DNA of 64,000 nt from Antitrichia curtipendula (taxonomy: Eukaryota > Streptophyta > Bryopsida > Hypnales > Leucodontaceae). Each line of letters starts with the position of its first letter. Position 1 is the stretch's first letter. Location of the stretch: the NCBI GenBank assembly GCA_951230915.1, contig OX579638.1, positions 5,536,696-5,600,695 on the forward strand, written 5' to 3'. A program made the translations under genes and the position numbers. Below the pieces are notes generated by a model. The model was not told the DNA's origin, ran no database searches, and saw only the letters and a list, made by a program, of their open reading frames with translations. Shown here one piece after another: positions 26,704-37,190 of this stretch.

Positions 26704-28340
26704 TCAACCCCTTAAGTTCCTTGCCTATATTTTCACCCAAAACACTTCAAAATTGTTATTTCTTATATAAGTACCAAATTTTTAAAGAAAAAAAAACATT
26801 TTTGACATATGCAACTATAGGATCTTGTAGTATGCTATCTTGAGAACATGTGGTAAAAATTTCAAAATTTTCCACTAGGTGGATTGAAAGATATAAGCAT
26901 TCAAATTCATTGAAATCATTTTTTTGGCCTTGCAAAAAGCAAGGCTGTTGTACTTCACAAGATCACATTTGTATGAAAAAATGTCCAAAATGATTGTGCT
27001 TCTTTGGATTAATTCTTCAAGGCAATTTGGCTACATACTTGAAAATTTTCAAATCATTTGAAATTGTAAAACATATATAGGAGATAAATAGTAAGTAGAA
27101 AGAAGTAGAGAAGAATTCAAAATACAAAATTGTTAAGTATTTAGTTATAGGATTAAAAAATGCTAATCCCAATGGTTGAAATGTTGTTATAGACATTCTA
27201 AGATATTGTAGTCAGGGGTCAGCTCCTGTAGAAAAGGTCTCTTTTATAATGAAATTTATTGTCCATCATGAATCCTCAAAAGGGTATGGGACAACTTGGA
27301 AATGAAAGCTTGTCCGCTTATTGTCAAAACGAAGGAATTGTGTTCAATGTAGAACTCTAGACCTCATTTTAGCAGAGTAAATTAACTTTTTTCAAAAATA
27401 TTTGAGCTAAGAAAAGTTGAAAAATCATTATTAACTTCACCTCCAATAATTTGTTTGAGATTTCAAGACTTCAGTCAAAAGTTATGAACAAAATTAAGAG
27501 AGGTTGTTTGAAAATGTTAAAAAAAATGTCCCTCCCATCCCCTCTATGGATTTTGTTCATATATTGATTGAAGTCTCAATTTCTCTAACAAATTTGCGGA
27601 GGTGAAATTATTATTGATTCTCCAATTTTTTTGGAAAAAGTTATCCTATTATGCTAAAATGAGGTCTGAAGTTCTACATTAAGCACAATTCCTACTTTTG
27701 ATGCACACATGCTTTTATATGTATAAGCGGATCCTCTAATCCTAATTTACTTATCCCACATGGGTTGTTTTACCTTCTTCCACCCTACTTATATAAAGAA
27801 AATGTGCATACATCCTTACTTTCAACAAAAGTATTTGTTAAGTCCATGAGAGGTGGTTGCCAAATAAATTTAAATTACTTGATTGTAGTGCTGAATTTTT
27901 TTTTAAATGTAATTTAAAGTGCCAAAGTTCGTTTTGGACTTTAATTAATTATTTGGCAGAAAGGTGCCAAAGGTGCCCCTTGGGTATGGTAAGGACTTCA
28001 AAATCTATTTTAGAGTAGAGAAACTATAAATGCCCGCAAACAAAAATTCTTCATAACTTTTGACTCGTTGATCAAAATGGAATAATTCAAAGCTTTCCAC
28101 ATATATATGTAACTCTAAAAAAATAATTTCAAATTTTTGTTTCTAAAAAAATAACATATTAGGCCATAATTTTTTATTCATATTTCCAAAAATGTCATGA
28201 AATTTAGTGCATATAAAAGATATTCCCTGTCCCCACCTTCTATTAAATTTTTAGCCTAAAATATGCAAATCTCCAATCTCATGTACATGACCAAAATTTA
28301 TACTTTGGCAAAAAATACATGTTGGTCCTTTAGGGATTAA
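26704..28340 (-). mobile_element. family X element (copy X5), itself interrupted
   Basis: Ends TCAACCCCTTAAG and CTTTAGGGATTAA. The outer parts match X4 in the same orientation. From about 27205 to 27990 the X sequence is replaced by unrelated DNA holding a foldback, which explains the 1.6-kb length against 0.7 to 1 kb for other copies. Confidence 0.75.
27313..27734. repeat. foldback inside X5
   Basis: The left arm (from TCCGCTTATTGTC at about 27313 through AATTGTG, TGTAGAAC, GACCTCATTTTAGCA) is the inverted complement of the right arm (TGCTAAAATGAGGTC, GTTCTACATTAAGCACAATTCC, ending ATAAGCGGA near 27734). The arms are about 100 bp and imperfect, with an AT-rich centre. Confidence 0.7.
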
Positions 28341-28618
28341 TGGTTATTACTTAAGTACCTTTGGATACATGGGAGAGTGGCTATGATTTGTTAATAGAAT
28401 GTTCATGACTCTCTCCACTCTATGAGCAGTTTTATAACTTCAAATCCGACCACTTTAGAAATTTGCATAAATTACAATTTCAATCAAATAATTATAACTC
28501 CACTAAGTTTTGATTTGCGAAACAAGCACACACCTTTGAAAAATATGTGTCTCCCTTGGAATTGACCCTTAAGAGCTTTAGATCGCTAATCAGGATGGTA
28601 AGAGGCTTGTGTACCTTA

Positions 28619-31338
28619 GTTGGTTTATTAACAATCCATAACCTTTAATGATCCAAGGTGGGTGTAACTTACTTTCAAAATGGGCCAAAACTGCCAAGAA
28701 CCTAAGCAATTTCTTTTTTCTTTTTTTCTTGAGATTTAATAGTCAAAATGTAATTGTAGGACCTTGAAGTTCACTTTGGAATTTAGCACCTCAAAAAAAT
28801 TTAGATTATTTGTCTGCAAGGTTTAGGAGATATTGAATTTTGAAGTTTTATTTGGGTCAATGGAAATACAAGCTAGCACACTTAGAAGGAGCATATCTTT
28901 GTGGAAATATTTTGAAATGATTATTTTTGTGCTCAGTGAAAGACAAGAGGTTTGAGAATGTACATGTAGAATTCCACAACATTCCAAGCATTTTTTTATA
29001 GGACACTTATCTTCTCCTTGAATTCCTTAGATTTGACATTTTTAAGGTGAGCAAGAATCACATTGTTTGACTGAATTGTTAGTCCATGCCCAACTTTCGA
29101 CCTTCCAAAATGAGTTATAAAACTACACTACACCACTTCACTTTGAAAAATTCCACAAGGTGGAGTTCAACTCGGAATTTGATGAAACTACTTGCATTGG
29201 ATTCATAACGCAGTTTTTTTTTTACAGTAAATCATTTTTGTTTTTAAAAATTTTGAAAATTTGAAAACAAGAAGCTCATAAAAGAAGGATAGTGACTAGA
29301 AAAGTAACAACTAGAAAATGGTCGCTTGGCATAACGTTGTTAATTCACCAGATTCATTCTCCCTTACAAAAGGGATAACTCCCCTTGGATGCCTTGGGGG
29401 AATTGAATTATAACCCAATGCTTTAGATTGGTCTATGAACGTAGCTCGTGCCCCCATCAGACTGGTTGCAAGTTGGCCTCGTTTGCGCCTTCATGAGCTA
29501 GCTCAATCCATGTCTACAGGAACTTGAAATCAATAGCACTTGCAATTAAGAGTTTGTTGATCTTGAGTTAGGGGCTCTCACTTTTGGGGGGAGCAAAGCC
29601 CCCCCTTCCCCCATGAAGGTTAACAATGTTATGGGGTCTTTGGGGGTGAAGTAACATGATTGAAGAATCAATTTTATGAGTTCAGTCTACAGCAAGCTTA
29701 AGGTAGATACATCTATAATTGTTAGCTTAAGGACAATGTCTATTACTAGACATCCAATAAATTATTTGAACCTACTAGTAAGAAATAAAATAAAATTCCA
29801 ATACACTTTAAATGTATTTTTTTGGACCCTGTGAGAATAAACTGTGAATTTTGAAAGAGCTAACTAAGGTAAACTAGCCTATTCCTGTCAGCTTCCTATT
29901 TTCAACATCTTACTTTTGGCCCCATTACCACCGTGAAACTCATCTAAGTCCATCTATTTTTCTGACAAAATCAGTTCATTAATTTCAGCTTGGGTAGCGT
30001 GTCTACCATTGATTGGTGGATATCAAAGTACTCATAGATACAATCTATGGCGGTAATGGGTTGTTGATATGACTTTTATAAATTAATCCATGGGCGGATT
30101 TGTAATTTCAGGGCAGTCAACTTCAACAATTCATAGAAATTTCAATTTTCATTAGAAAATTATAATTCCACTTGGGTTTGATTTGTGAAACATGCATACA
30201 CCTTTGAAAAATAGGTGACCCCATTGAAGTTGACTCCAACATAGTCAGATCGCGAATCAGGGTGGTAATAGGCTTGTCTACCTTATAAACGCACCTCATA
30301 CCAACACTAGAATCTGACATTCAGATGTAATACATCCTTGCAATCGCATCTATTTACTTCCCAAGATTTTCCAGGATTTTAGAGGTGGCGGTTACGGGTA
30401 CAGTGGCGCTTCTGGGTGCTGCTACCTTAACTGCAAATGTACGGTAAGTTTGATACTCCAACAACGATGCGATGCGAGGCATATTTTGCTGCCCTTGCAC
30501 ACACCAACCATTTGGTCAAATCACCGACATGGCAGAAAGGGGAGTTGAATGTTCTCAAGCTCATGTATAGTACAGTAGTGTATGAATGAATATGGGTTTA
30601 TTATTATTATTTTTTTAGAAAAAAAACAAGAGTTGACAAACCAGTCCACCCACCACACTAATTACAGTATAAGTTTACATGCTGACTCTATTATTCACAA
30701 ACAACTACACTTTACTATTGAACAACTCAGACTAACTTGTCGTACTCCATGTCTTGCCTTCTGCATTGCTCCAATCCCCAAGGTCTAAGAAAATAAAATA
30801 AAAGATGAAAACTTTATTATTTTATTAATTTTGAGTTACCATGAGAACTTATTTATTAACAGTAGTAAGTTAAGTTAACTTAGTAGCATTTTTCCAGACT
30901 TCTGAGCTCGGTCAATAATGAAGGGGAATATTGGAAGCCCCATGTAGTCGAGGTAGTGACACTAGGATACTGACACGTGGACATACCAGCCTAAACACAG
31001 GCCCTGCCCTGCCCTCCCTGTCGGATGGGTTGGCACGGACCCCCAAAACACTCACTGGCCGGCTCACTCTGACTGAACAGCCCAGAATGATTGTCCACTC
31101 GGGAGTGAATTGGGTCAGTGTTTTTATTAATTAAGGGCCCCGTCTAAGAAAGGTGACGCTCCCAATGTTGAGAACTTTGTTCCATATTTAATAAATTAAT
31201 AAATAAAATAAATTTCCCTGGTTAATAGTACGGCGGGTGTGGCTAGAAATTAACTCTGGTGAATTTCGTTAAATATTATTTTTTATCAAGGTAGTTAGAA
31301 TAGAATCTATGGGAGATCGAAACAACAATACCTATGCC
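28619..31338. other. intergenic DNA with one W element and GC-richer patches
   Basis: No gene is recognised. It contains W1 (29865-30285), a GC-rich patch at 30355-30580 and another at 30890-31140 (with ACACGTGG, an ACGT-core word). These patches may be promoter relics or captured gene fragments, but no protein can be read through them. A GGGGGG/CCCCCC-rich hairpin lies at about 29585-29605. Confidence 0.45.
29865..30285. mobile_element. family W element (copy W1, intact ends)
   Basis: Begins TAAGGTAAACTAGCCTATT and ends AATAGGCTTGTCTACCTTA, an imperfect inverted repeat. 421 bp, non-coding. It is the reference copy for the split W3. Confidence 0.8.
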
Positions 31339-32291
31339 TTAACCCCTAAAGGACCAACACCGTTTTTTGACAACATAGCGTTTTTGGGCAGCTCACCACG
31401 AATGGAATTTTTATTTTTTTTCTTTGAAATTTTCACACAAGATGTGCCCGAGGAGTAGCTTTAGGGCCCAACAATTTTCATAACTTTCGACCACATGGTT
31501 AAAAATTTATGGTATGATATGTAGTTTTCATTGTTCGGCGGGCAGACCGGGCAGCAAAAAAAAACTTCTTTAAAAATTATTTTCTAGAGAAATAAAAATT
31601 TGAAATTGGTTCTCTAGATTTATGTGCACAAGGAAAGCTTTGAATCATTCCACTTTGATTTATGAGATGAAAGTTATGAGGAATTTTAGTTGTGGGTAGT
31701 TTGCGGGTAGTTATGGAATCTCTACTCTAAAATAAACTTTGAAGTCCTTTATTTAACTCAATTTTCAATATTTTTGGAAAAAAAATATAATCACAAGGTG
31801 TAGATTGTTTATTACAACATTACAATCGTTTGGATTGGCATTTTTCAATTCCATAATTAAATCCTTAACAATTTAGTGTTTTGAATCATTTTCTACTTCT
31901 TTCTACTTACTATTTTCTTCCTATATGTTGTACAATTCCAAATGATCTGAAATTTTTCAAGCATGTAGCTAACTTGCTTTGAAGAATAAATCCAAAGAGT
32001 TCCCACCATTTTGGACATCTTTTCATACAAATGTGACCATGTGAAGTGCAGCTGCCCGGTTTTTCGCAGGGACAAAAAAAGGGTTTTTGTCACTTCAGAT
32101 GCTAATTTCTTGCAATCTACACGGTGGAAATTTCTGAAATTTTTTCCACATCTTCTCAAACTAGTTTACTACAAGATCCTACGGTTACATGTGTCCACAT
32201 TTTTTTTTTTCCAAAATTTGATACTTGTACTAGAAATGGCAGTTTGGGAGCGTTTTTTGTGAAAACATAGTCAAAAACCTTTAGGGGTTAA
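31339..32291 (+). mobile_element. family X TIR element (copy X2)
   Basis: Ends TTAACCCCTAAAGG and CCTTTAGGGGTTAA are perfectly inverted. 953 bp. It shares blocks with X1 and X3 throughout and contains an 83-codon plus frame (32011-32262) that has a counterpart in X3 and X4. Confidence 0.85.
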
Positions 32292-33444
32292 ATTAGGTTG
32301 TTTGTTTTGTTTTGTTTCTTTGATATGTCCAGATCTAAGAAACCATGAGGTGTCCAATGGCATTCTTTGTAAAAATGGAAAGCTCTTCACAAAGAGGGGT
32401 GCATAGATTTTGTTTCGTAACGTTTGGACCTATTGTGTAAAAGTCATTGAGCTTCAAAGTTTTTATTATGAATTCAAAAATTGAATTAAATTATCTTTTA
32501 TTGTAGAGAAAACATAACTTTCATATTGCATGTCCAAACGCCACGAAACAAAGTCATTGGACTCCTTCATGCATAAAGCTTTCTATTTGTATCGAGAATG
32601 CAATCTCTCACACTGCAACAAAAGCCCTTGCATTCCTTTGTGCGTACAAGACATTGAATTTCAAAGTTTTATAAATTAAAAACTAAAAAATATATTTATA
32701 CCTTTGTTTTGGTTGTGGCAATGGCACAAAGGCACACGAGTTTATTTATAAAAATTGCTATAAAAGTTGGTTATATAATCACATTTCAGCTTTTAAACCC
32801 TTGTTTAAACCTTGAAGGTGACATGTCCAACTAGAGCTAGGGGCTTGGTTTTGAGAGAATCTTCATGAAAGCATTTGTAATATTTAACTTCTTAATATCA
32901 TTCTCTTCATTTTCAAAAGACAGTGAATGCATTACAAAAAATATGAGGCCTCAACAAGGCCGTGAGTGCTGATTTTCGGGACCCGCGGGTGATATTACGG
33001 AAAAAAAAAAAAAAAAAAAAAAAACTTTTTTTTTTTTTTTCCCGAAAAAAAAAATTGAAAATTGACGTCACGCTGATGTGGTGCTGACGTCAGCGCTGGC
33101 GTGGAACTTCGACCACGTCAGAATTTCAGTTTCTGAATTTTTTTCTTTGAAAAAAAACTCCGTAGTATCACTACGGGGTCCAGGCTTAACGGCCTTCCGG
33201 AGGCCTCATATTTTTTGTAATGAATTTGTCATGTTAAGTTTTGGGTTTCAAAATGTGTACAATTCAAATGTATGATTTTTGCATATAAAAGTTTGTTAGA
33301 ATTCTTAAACAATAGATTTGAGGTTTGCCATTCCCTTGAGGAGGGCAAAAAACTCATCATCCATTGGCCATTTGAACAAGCTTTTTGATGTCTATATAAG
33401 AAAGATTTTGGGATCCAAATTTGAGCCCAAAACCCAAATGTTGT
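32292..33444. other. intergenic DNA with a GC-rich/poly-A cassette
   Basis: No gene. The 32960-33230 part holds GC-rich blocks, a run of A then T (33000-33045), two GACGTCA words (33065 and 33085), and small hairpins CCGTAG..CTACGG (33160-33176) and GGCCT..AGGCC (33191-33205). A similar arrangement occurs at 63360-63640. Confidence 0.45.
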
Positions 33445-34375
33445 TTAACCCCTAAAGTCCCATTGTCCCCTCAAGGGACATAATGGATTTCAGGCAAGCT
33501 CCTACAATTTCAATATTTTTTTGAAATTTTTGGTGAAGGTAGGAAAACACACTAGCTTTCTAAATTAAAAAAAAAATTCAATCGGTTCCTGGGAGCAAAA
33601 GTTATGGTACAAAAAGCCCTTTCTTTAGCTTGGTGGGTAGAAAAAAACCCTCAAAAAAATTTAAAATTAATTAATTTATTTATTTATAGATTGTATGTTT
33701 ATCTACATGACAAGTTTTGATTCATTCCATTTGGATTTGTTATGAGAAAGTTCCCGGGAGAAAGTTACAGACAATCTTGTTTTCCAGGTGATTAGAACAT
33801 TTTCTTGAAAAAATAACTTGTAGGATTCATTCTTGAACTCAATTTTTATGTTTTTTCAAAAAATAAAGTTCCACAAGGTTAAGATTTTTTTCTAAAACAA
33901 TCTCACCACTGAGATTAGTGTGTTTCAATTCCATCTCAGAGCTATTAATTAATTTATTGTTTCCTTCAATCTTGAACCTACTTCTACTTAAGAATTTTTT
34001 AATGAATGAAAACTAAGTTTTTTTTCTTAGAATATCTTTTCTTAGACTCACAACTCAATTCTTTGTCACATGAAATTAGAAAATTAAAATCAATAGAGCA
34101 ACAATTTTAAATTAAGAAGGTTCAAAGCCAAAAAAATGTAGTTGAGCAATGAACAAAAAAATTTGTTTCCTTCACTTTAAATGCAAATATATTGCAATCT
34201 ACATGGTAAAAGTTTTTAAAATTTCTTCCACACAATTTCACATTAGTCTACTACAAGATCCTACGGTTAAATATGAAAATAAAAATTTAATAAATAAAAA
34301 TTTGCTCTTTACTGTAGAAATGACAATTTTGACTGTTTTTTGATGAAAAAAAGGCCTTGGGACTTTAGGAGTTAA
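33445..34375 (+). mobile_element. family X TIR element (copy X6)
   Basis: Ends TTAACCCCTAAAGTCCC and GGGACTTTAGGAGTTAA, extending the inverted repeat to about 16 bp. The interior belongs to the subgroup shared with X8 and X7. 931 bp, non-coding. Confidence 0.8.
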
Positions 34376-34439
34376 ATATTATCTCTAAAGATTCATGGTT
34401 TGCTTAAGAATGTATGAGAAATTAAAATTAAAACACTTT

Positions 34440-34940
34440 TGACCAAGTAGATTGTACAATATCAATGTTCAAAGTGAAACATAAAGTTCTTATTGTGCCT
34501 TGCCTTACAAGGATTTCAAACTTGGAATCCCCTAAAACTTAATTCTTTTACATTGCAGAGTTTTGAGGTTTGAACTATAATGATGGAAAATTGAATTTAA
34601 AATCTATATTTTTTATTTTATGTCTAAATTAATCATTTTCATTCTTAAGAAAAATGTTAAAGTAGATGGAAGTACAAGATGAACATGAAAATTATATTGG
34701 TACCTATTCTAAAATGGAATTGAAACATGTCATTTCTAATGGTAGAATTGTTAAAGCAATTTATCTACACCCTATGAACATGTTTGTTTGAAAATTGTAA
34801 ACATTGAGTTTAAAAATAAATTTTATATGTTATAGTTTGAGAAAGATGCTTTGATTGTCCAAAAAACAAGAGTCTTTGTAACCTTCATATCACCAATTCA
34901 AATGAAATGAGTAAAAGCTTTTCAAGTACATATAAGTATA
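34440..34940 (-). mobile_element. partial family X element (copy X9)
   Basis: The blocks around GCAATTTATCTACACC, GATTGTCCAAAAAACAAGAG and CAAATGAAATGAGTAAAAGC match X7 at 43900-44160 and, inverted, X6. No end is preserved. It lies directly beside X6 in opposite orientation. Confidence 0.55.
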
Positions 34941-37140
34941 TGCTATGAGGGGGGAATTTTTATTAAGTTTTTTGTTTTTTATTTTTTCATTCGTTGCACG
35001 GACTTAAGCATTTTGTCCTTAGAAGGACATAATTTTTTCTCCTAGGCACCAAATGAAGAAAAAAATTCCATAAAGCTAATACATCCCCTTAGAGGATTGC
35101 TAGCTAGGCACCTTCCATGGTTATAGAGTATCTATGTTATAGGTACCTTCCACACTTATAAGATATCTATGTTATAGGTAGATATGTTATAGACACCTTC
35201 AATGGTTGTGGAATATCTACTTAAACCTCGTCTCAAGACTTGTAGGCTCTCATTTCTAGGCTCGCATGCTAAGGTAACTCAACCTATGACAGATTGAATG
35301 GGAGCGTCCTTGCATCCCCTTACTTTCAAAAAAAAGTTTCAACAAATTGCAATATAATTTGACATTATAAAAGTGCGCCCAAAATCTTTACAAAAACATT
35401 CTATAGTTCCTTTCAACACGTAGGGGTTAATTGGCTTCTATAGGATTGTCACTGTTGCAAAGTACTGTAAAATCTTGGAAATATTTAGCTCAAAAGGAAT
35501 GTCTCCTCCATGGAAAAATTGAGTTGAACCATCCAAATCCAGAGCTCTCTGTGATTAGTAATTTTTTTTTGTTAGGACGTTCCATCCATTTTTTGTACTT
35601 TTTCTCCAAATATATTTATTTTTTTAAATTACTGTTTGGCACATGTCTAGAGTGTTGATTTTGGAAGTTTTTCTTGAAAAAATGAACCAGATGATCTTAC
35701 TCTACCAATTTTTGTACAATCATTGTAAAGAAAGAACTAATTTTGCACCATATACAAAAAGAGAAAAAAACCCCTTAATTGCCAATTTAATTGGCATACA
35801 TTGATAGCAACGACACTAGCATGTGATGAAACCTATGAGCCAAGTTTTAAGTCCCAAGTACCCAACAACCATTGAAGATGCCTATAACTTACCATTAGAT
35901 GTTTTTCAATTCCATTGGAGTGCCATTTCAAACCTATCCCCAAAGCTAGGAACCAACCATTGTTGCCCATAATTTAAAAAATAAAAAAATAAAAAAAAAT
36001 AAAAAAAAAATTTAATTAATTAAATACTATTATATAATGTGGCAATAGTTCTGCCACATCAGCATGCTATTTAGGGACTAATTTGGCACAGTTCCCACGT
36101 TCCTAGTAGTCCGGGAACTTGTAACCCTTTAGGACCCCAAAATCTCATCAAATGATATCTATAACATAAATATCCTATAACCATGAAGAACACCCATAAC
36201 ATAGCTATCCCGTAACCACATAGGAAAGGTGCCAATAGTATAATTATCCTATAATAATGGAAGGTGTTTGATAATATAGGTATATGTAACATAGGTGCCT
36301 AGGCTCCCCTAGGTTCATGGGCTCAAGATCCTAGGTTGCATGCTAGCAACCATAAAATCAAGAGTATGTTCTATGAAGGCTTCACATTAATTAAGCAGAG
36401 GGTATCCAAGAACTATAAGTTGAGGGAATTAAGAATTTTTTTTGTGATTGCCAATGAGACCCAATTAAAACTTAAAGAATTTGAGAATAAAATTCATGAT
36501 TGAATGCTTATTGAAACGTTTAGAAGTATTGGATCCATAACCCTTGATACTAACTAAGAGACCACTTTTTGGTCATTAGGTGGTTGGAAATCACATTAGT
36601 AGCACATTTGTATGGCAATTGGTCATAAAGTATAAAGTTTAGATGTGGCCAAACTAATGTTGTATTTACAAAATATCCACTTTTCATATCACGATTGGGA
36701 TTTAGAAAAATAAAAATATATATAATTGTAATGAGGCACATACTTTGTAAATGTAGGTAGTCATAAGAAAAAAAAACTAACAAATAATAGAACACAAATG
36801 TGGTCATGAACAAGATTTAGTTCATGTCGAATCCCAAGGGATGAGGAAGATAAAAAAAGTCATGTGATTGGATTTTGTCACAAAAGATCAATGATCATAC
36901 AAGGAAGTTGCACTATAGACATTTATAACAATGCAAACTTCAATTTGACGTGGTATATTTTTCAAAGCCAAACCAAACTCATTGACTTTCAAAACATATA
37001 TTCATGAGAATATTGCATATTTTCATATCCTTGGACCTCAAAATCTAATCTTGATCCTAAGCCGCTTTAAATTAGATATTCAATATATTATTCATTGCAA
37101 AGCATTGTATGTTCTAAACAACCATAAACTCCAAAAATCA
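34941..37140. other. AT-rich intergenic DNA with a tandem-repeat TIR element
   Basis: No gene. It holds the element at 35105-36305 and A-rich low complexity at 35980-36015. The frame open at 36982-37392 is not conserved and runs through the palindrome at 37141-37190. Confidence 0.5.
35105..36305. mobile_element. element whose inverted ends are tandem repeats
   Basis: The left end (35105-35225) has about three units of the pattern CACCTTCCATGGTTATAG + TATCTATGTTATA. The right end (about 36140-36305) carries about four units of the same pattern inverted. Outermost words are CTAGGCACCT and AGGTGCCTAG. No protein is recognisable between. This resembles foldback-type transposons with internally repetitive inverted ends. 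Confidence 0.65.
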
Positions 37141-37190
37141 TTGCAAATTTTCCAGGACACCAAAGCTTTGGTGTCCTGGAAAATTTGCAA
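37141..37190. repeat. perfect 50-bp palindrome, no spacer
   Basis: The first 25 bases (TTGCAAATTTTCCAGGACAC + CAAAG) are the exact reverse complement of the next 25. The flanking bases (A at 37140, C at 37191) do not pair. It marks an abrupt change from AT-rich DNA on the left to GC-rich DNA on the right. Confidence 0.95.

Larger units (their letters stand above)
26559..28618. mobile_element. family W element (copy W3) split by an X element
   Basis: The left part 26559-26703 (TAAGGTAAACCAATCC onward) and right part 28341-28618 (ending GAGGCTTGTGTACCTTA) together equal one W element, like the 421-bp intact copy W1. The break falls in the W sequence TGTCAATC..TTATTGGTGAATACTCAAG, where X5 is inserted. 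Confidence 0.8.

Noticed and set aside
35980..36015. A-rich tract as a retroposon tail
   Set aside because: It lies inside the element at 35105-36305 and has no adjoining coding or LINE/SINE-like sequence.
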